A stretch of 64,000 nucleotides of DNA from positions 1 to 64,000 of the forward strand of contig NZ_SMFM01000006.1 in NCBI RefSeq assembly GCF_004349085.1. The letters are read 5' to 3'. This document shows, piece by piece, positions 61,301-64,000 of this stretch. Both the position numbers and the translations under genes were made by a program. The stretch comes from Flavobacterium caseinilyticum (GTDB lineage: Bacteria > Bacteroidota > Bacteroidia > Flavobacteriales > Flavobacteriaceae). The first letter of the stretch is position 1; each line of letters starts with the position of its first letter. Below the pieces are notes generated by a model. The model was given only the letters and a program-made list of their open reading frames with translations, made no database searches and had not been told where the DNA came from.

Positions 61301-63480
61301 CAAGTTACCGTGGTGATTCCAATAGGGAAAGCGGTTGGAGCATCATTTGTTACAGTCAAACTGGCTGTAGCGGTGCAATTATCGGCTACTGTCGGTGATC
61401 CCAAAATTACATTAGTCGAAGTACATCCTACATTGGTTGTTCCCGTTTTTGCTACTGGCGCTGTGATTGTTGGCGCGATATTATCCGTTACGGTTACTGT
61501 TTGTGTTGCTGTAGCGGTATTGTTGGCGGCATCTTTTACAGTCCAAGTTACCGTGGTGATTCCAATAGGGAAAGCGGTTGGAGCATCATTTGTTACAGTC
61601 AAACTGGCTGTAGCGGTGCAATTATCGGCAACTGTCGGTGATCCCAAAATTACATTAGTCGAAGTACATCCTACATTGGTTGTGCCCGTTTTTGCTACTG
61701 GCGCGGTGATCGTTGGCGCGATATTATCTGTTACGGTTACTGTTTGTGTTGCAGTTGCAATATTGTTAGCGGCATCTTTTACAGTCCAAGTTACCGTAGT
61801 GCTTCCAATTGGGAAAGCGGCTGGAGCATCATTGGTCACTGTCAAACCGGCTGTAGCGGTGCAATTATCGGAAACTGTAGGTAATCCCAAAATTACATTA
61901 GTCGAAGTACATCCTAAATTGGTTGTGCCCGTTTTTGCTACTGGCGCTGTGATCGTTGGCGCGATATTATCTGTTACGGTTACTGTTTGTGTTGCTGTAG
62001 CGGTATTGTTAGCGGCATCTTTTACAGTCCAAGTTACCGTAGTGCTTCCAATTGGGAAAGCGGCTGGAGCATCATTGGTCACTGTTAAACCGGCTGTCGC
62101 GGTGCAATTATCGGCAACTGTCGGCGATCCCAAAATTACATTAGCAGAAGTACAACCGACATTGGTTGTCCCCGTTTTTGCTACTGGCGCGGTGATCGTT
62201 GGCGCGATATTATCTGTTACGGTTACTGTTTGTGTTGCTGTAGCGGTGTTGTTGGCGGCATCTTTTACAGTCCAAGTTACCGTGGTGATTCCAATAGGGA
62301 AAGCGGCTGGAGCATCATTGGTCACTGTCAAACCGGCTGTCGCGGTGCAATTATCGGCAACTGTCGGTGATCCCAAAATTACATTAGTCGAAGTACATCC
62401 TAAATTGGTTGTGCCCGTTTTTGCTACTGGCGCGGTGATCGCTGGCGCGATATTATCTGTTACGGTTACTGTTTGTGTTGCAGTTGCAATATTGTTAGCG
62501 GCATCTTTTACAGTCCAAGTTACCGTAGTGCTTCCAATTGGGAAAGCGGCTGGAGCATCATTGGTCACTGTCAAACCGGCTGTCGCGGTGCAATTATCGG
62601 CTACTGTCGGTGATCCCAAAATTACATTAGTCGAAGTACATCCTAAATTGGTTGTGCCCGTTTTTGCTACTGGCGCTGTGATTGTTGGCGTTATATTATC
62701 CGTTACGGTTATTGTTTGTGTAGCTGTGGCGGTATTGTTGGCAGCATCTTTCACAGTCCAAGTTACCGTGGTGATTCCAATAGGGAAAGCGGTTGGAGCA
62801 TTATTTGTTACAATCAAACTGCCTGTAGCCGTGCAATTATCGGAAACTGTCGGTAAACCTAAAACAACGTTAGTGGAAGTACAACCGACATTGGTTGTCC
62901 CCGTTTTTGCTACTGGCGCGGTGATCGTTGGCGCGATATTATCTGTTACGGTTACTGTTTGTGTTGCAGTTGCAATATTGTTAGCGGCATCTTTTACAGT
63001 CCAAGTTACCGTAGTGCTTCCAATTGGGAAAGCAGTTGGAGCATCATTTGTTACAATCAAAGTGCCTGTAGCGGTGCAATTATCGGAGACTGTCAGTAAT
63101 CCCAAAACAACATTGGTGGAAGTACATCCTCCATTTGTTGTTCCCGTTACAGCTGCTGGAGCAGTAATTGTAGGAATGGTGGTGTCATCTACAATTATAT
63201 TTTGATTTGCAGTTGTAGAATTTCCGTTGTCGTCCTTAAAAGTCCAAGTTACTACCGTTGTTCCTTGTGTAGTTATTGGAAAAATGGTTGTAGTAGTTCC
63301 TGTAATGGTACCCGCGCAAATATCAGTTGTTGTTGGAGCAACTGGCGTTCCACCGCATTGTCCAACATTCACATCAGTAAGAGTTGGAGTATTAGGAGAA
63401 GTTTCGTCTGGAGTGCACTGCCCGTAACCATGATAAAAATTAATAAGCAGTATAAATATATAAAAGTATTTTTTCCTCAT
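55318..63480 (-). CDS. giant T9SS-secreted protein with HYR repeats
   Basis: 2720 aa from ATG 63480, which starts the signal peptide RKKYFYIFILLINFYHGYGQ; 23 further in-frame codons upstream are unlikely. Residues about 100-1090 hold about 12 almost identical 82-aa HYR-type repeats (TAPVAKTGTTNVGCTSTNVI, DNCTATASLTVTNDAPTAFP, TTVTWTVKDAANNTATATQT). Further HYR/Ig units, a LamG domain (VDFDGVNDYVDFKAQNYHLN, about 1843-2010) and the same C-terminal half as the neighbouring giant protein follow, ending in a type A T9SS sorting domain (GVYIVKLNTTEGVLSKKIIV). Tandem paralogue; surface-exposed, adhesin-like, by inference. Confidence 0.88.
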   Translation of the reverse strand: MRKKYFYIFILLINFYHGYGQCTPDETSPNTPTLTDVNVGQCGGTPVAPTTTDICAGTITGTTTTIFPITTQGTTVVTWTFKDDNGNSTTANQNIIVDDTTIPTITAPAAVTGTTNGGCTSTNVVLGLLTVSDNCTATGTLIVTNDAPTAFPIGSTTVTWTVKDAANNIATATQTVTVTDNIAPTITAPVAKTGTTNVGCTSTNVVLGLPTVSDNCTATGSLIVTNNAPTAFPIGITTVTWTVKDAANNTATATQTITVTDNITPTITAPVAKTGTTNLGCTSTNVILGSPTVADNCTATAGLTVTNDAPAAFPIGSTTVTWTVKDAANNIATATQTVTVTDNIAPAITAPVAKTGTTNLGCTSTNVILGSPTVADNCTATAGLTVTNDAPAAFPIGITTVTWTVKDAANNTATATQTVTVTDNIAPTITAPVAKTGTTNVGCTSANVILGSPTVADNCTATAGLTVTNDAPAAFPIGSTTVTWTVKDAANNTATATQTVTVTDNIAPTITAPVAKTGTTNLGCTSTNVILGLPTVSDNCTATAGLTVTNDAPAAFPIGSTTVTWTVKDAANNIATATQTVTVTDNIAPTITAPVAKTGTTNVGCTSTNVILGSPTVADNCTATASLTVTNDAPTAFPIGITTVTWTVKDAANNTATATQTVTVTDNIAPTITAPVAKTGTTNVGCTSTNVILGSPTVADNCTATASLTVTNDAPTAFPIGITTVTWTVKDAANNTATATQTVTVTDNIAPTITAPVAKTGTTNLGCTSTNVILGSPTVADNCTATASLTVTNDAPTAFPIGITTVTWTVKDAANNTATATQTVTVTDNIAPTITAPVAKTGTTNVGCTSTNVILGSPTVADNCTATASLTLTNDAPTAFPIGITTVTWTVKDAANNTATATQTVTVTDNIAPTITAPAATMGTTNVGCTSTNVVLGSPVITDNCTATASLTVTNDAPTAFPIGITTVTWTVKDAANNTATAAQIVTITDNIAPTITAPVAKTGTTNVGCTSTNVILGLPTVSDNCTATASLTVTNDAPAAFPVGITTVTWTVKDAANNSATATQIVTITDIILPTITPGANQSVNTSPGACHAPVTVVDTSFSDNCTATISYTLSGATIKMITAGQVGTYVFNKGVTTINYTVTDASNNSVTGSKTITVIDNELPSITSLPALTGNCSITITAPTSPDNCGTVTGITSDITLPHTYSKPGFYIINWNFTDLSGNSKNISQTVTVTDTNAPVASVTSLPNISFIGCQILSSQLTYPTAVDACNGIITGVPSIQFPYSVLGTSQITWTYTDATGNAATQVQNITMTSEKISGGVLLGYLTVDDPKTAKSIIDIKSCSSGGNEIKMNLSGQIGTIIQWEKYDLGSAVWATIPNTTNNYTVTFYPTTTESTYFRALVQVGTCYQYSSNFYVRALPADQPPVLAQSVFNICLNEQVTLLARRSYTIQEDAITGKGGDFNTGQFPDKFNDDAWRIDGAPSASHYTANGNATKETNWAATNPHEFGTIEYDSGDPKFSIAQGNYYSEWIKKQQPQVYKGKTTLETPIFSLVNMRAAFLNFDQAYNLVDADRAYLDLSIDGGVTYPYRLQTLVGGQTWDWASPRNAGTGSSATTYNFKNDNSSFDLSAYLGHSKVRARWTFYGTTDFSVWAIDGISIPTAPVLDQIEWTDGIGKPGVPPLSQGVLETSYTYTPEAPGKHKYGATILASGCRSYGELGTALADVNVSYSFAGSNITLGPDNCGSNSVKLNAYDNTKTANQNATKGSYIIPAGCTTCDDPGTNIQGTWSISGSSSCGTGTFSDIHDPDATFTAEVGSYILEWTVFGCKSSVNIEISNCATVDFDGVNDYVDFKAQNYHLNSNFSLEVWVKPEASSNNVQTIFSKKNANSNGDNGYDLSIQNDFVTFRWNGVGSITSPNKIGSNRWYHIAVTYANSQYKLYIDGILLNTKTGSSLPNANNFKALIGAMDQNATASSEPVNYFKGWIDELKIWNVALNDEQIRQMMNQEIKEQSAGNNVVFGEVIPVAVNGVTWANLKGYYRMDQIGCGYLKPNFGVGADGKLKNITTAEPQTAPLPYYSVRNGDWTNRSAATPWAYGETVWDYPNSTGINGQPIDWNIVRSLHDINSTSKDITLLGLKSEAGKLTIADPSKPLDEKNSGQGLWITLYLKLNGSIDLVGESQLVQKRYLPTYFNESILDQASTGYIERDQQGQQNSYNYNYWSSPVSIQGGVNNAPYSISGVMRDGTNSASPGLISFNDGAYFADGALSSPIKISNRWIWSYNAPVKSTELQNYNQWNYLGNTGLLKTGEGYTMKGTGGTAATDLTQNYVFVGKPNNGTISLPLPLNQIYLIGNPYPSALDADEFIRNNLKDCVGCTATQNVFNGALYFWDHFGVTNNHVLAQYTGGYAAYNLSGGVAGIANSVLTVHDFSIGSKRPKQYIPVGQSFFIDAPTGTSTSTASLNFTNNQRTFVRETLASSLFIKTIGSAKKSLIDTRSKIRLGFDSSKGMHRQLLVTADPNTTSGYDIGYDAPLFDIKTDDMYWIINNNAYVIQGINNFDEDQIIPLGVVIGNKGSITIKMDELENIADDFRIFLFDNLTESYHNIRKGPLNIMLDIGEYKNRFSLRFKDKTLGIEESILNNDIAVFYAKNSKTLFIQNNFPDVTVNNVTLYNILGQDLGNWDVQNQMQSSIQIPIKNLSSGVYIVKLNTTEGVLSKKIIVN
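60218..63170 (-). repeat. about 12 tandem 246-bp repeats coding HYR domains
   Basis: The unit recurs every 246 bases with very few changes, most of them shared between non-adjacent units (for example TNVGCTSTN/TNLGCTSTN and LGSPTVAD/LGLPTVSD). The low divergence points to recent amplification or homogenisation. Confidence 0.9.
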
Positions 63481-64000
63481 ATCGGTATGACTTTTTACAG
63501 TTATATTTTGACTTATCACACAGCAGCAGAAAGAGCGTCTGTAAATCAAAATTTAGTGAATAAAAGTATAAAAAAGTCGTTTTAATACCGATGAAAAACT
63601 GATAAAATCGATAAACTCCGTTAAAAATAGTTAAAAGTAAGTTAATTGATACAAAAAATATAAGCAGTTATCTTGTAAAAAATCGTTTTCAATTCCTGCA
63701 AACAGGTCTTAATTATTTTTTTCTAAATTCCGGTGCGACTGCCTGATGACCTGCAGTTTAGCCATAATCTTTTTACATGAAAGCAATACTCCGCATGTGG
63801 ATGCCTTTTCACTCGAAGTCAAATAATTCAAATATACAATGACAAATTCTATCAGGAACGGCGAAAGTTCCTGATGGAGTTTAAGTTTGTGGCTATCGAA
63901 TGACTGAATTGATCACCAAATAAACCACTATGTTCTGAATTTCTGCTTAAAAGCAAGTAGTACTTACTACACAATTATAACCATTAATTGCCACTTGATT
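63481..64000. other. gene-free end of the window
   Basis: Upstream region of the HYR-repeat gene. One hairpin, ATCAGGAAC-GGCGAAA-GTTCCTGAT (63851-63875). No gene is supported up to the window end. Confidence 0.5.

Noticed and set aside
60266..63205. 979-aa open frame on the plus strand
   Set aside because: It lies exactly antisense to the HYR repeats. The repeat unit is a multiple of three with no stop in that frame, so openness is automatic. Composition (Val/Ala/Thr) mirrors the real gene.

Overview
The window looks like the chromosome of a Flavobacterium-type Bacteroidota. It is AT-rich and carries a SusC/SusD pair, two giant proteins with type IX secretion (T9SS) sorting domains, PspC/DUF2807 envelope-stress genes, and TAnnTTTG-type promoter boxes. 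No species can be assigned from the sequence alone.

Layout. (1) 1-890: gene-free, with an 18-unit array of an 8-bp repeat and several hairpins. (2) 890-7898, minus strand: a three-gene operon susC, susD, S9 peptidase, for binding, import and cleavage of an oligopeptide-like substrate. A gene-free leader with large nested hairpins follows up to 8784. (3) 8785-9027: a small XRE regulator. (4) About 9415-32800: an array of about 17 gene cassettes holding 21 host-type genes, all on the plus strand. The cassettes are separated by attC-like integron recombination sites. No integrase lies in the window, so this is a CALIN (cluster of attC sites lacking an integrase) or a distal part of a larger integron. 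Most cassettes encode unknown secreted or membrane proteins. Recognisable ones are endonuclease V, a TIGR02391 protein, a HExxH protein, a NucS-like nuclease, a DUF2019 protein, a uracil-DNA-glycosylase-like protein, a three-gene STAS-GHKL ATPase/DUF4325/membrane set, an extra Lgt, an EEP phosphohydrolase and a serine beta-lactamase-like lipoprotein.

The array is heavily modified by IS1182-family elements that enter attC sites at the ACGT of the right-hand core site. There is one complete IS (10690-12390), one 196-bp end fragment, three about 109-bp MITEs, and six copies of a composite module. Each module combines a 58-bp attC, a remnant of a transposase gene and the IS right end. Most modules also carry a terminator facing the upstream gene, and all carry a TATATTTG promoter-like box facing the downstream gene. 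The modules may therefore insulate and express cassettes.

(5) 32810-34040: debris, namely a broken XRE regulator and an AbiEi-type antitoxin gene broken by a 5-bp duplication, with two intact palindromic operators upstream of it. (6) 34427-36594: six tandem about 358-bp units. Each has a single-domain GIY-YIG nuclease gene, a 5'-truncated tRNA-Pro-like segment and a hairpin terminator. (7) 36722-43378: core-type genes, namely trxB, two DUF2807 proteins, PspC, PadR, DUF4870, a DUF4442 thioesterase-like protein and a small Cys-rich secreted protein. (8) 43528-63480: two giant T9SS-secreted adhesin-like proteins that share a C-terminal half; one has Ig-like repeats and the other about 12 nearly identical HYR repeats.

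The strongest candidates for an undescribed system are the attC-targeting IS1182 elements with their derived cassette-spacer modules, and the tRNA-Pro/GIY-YIG tandem units.
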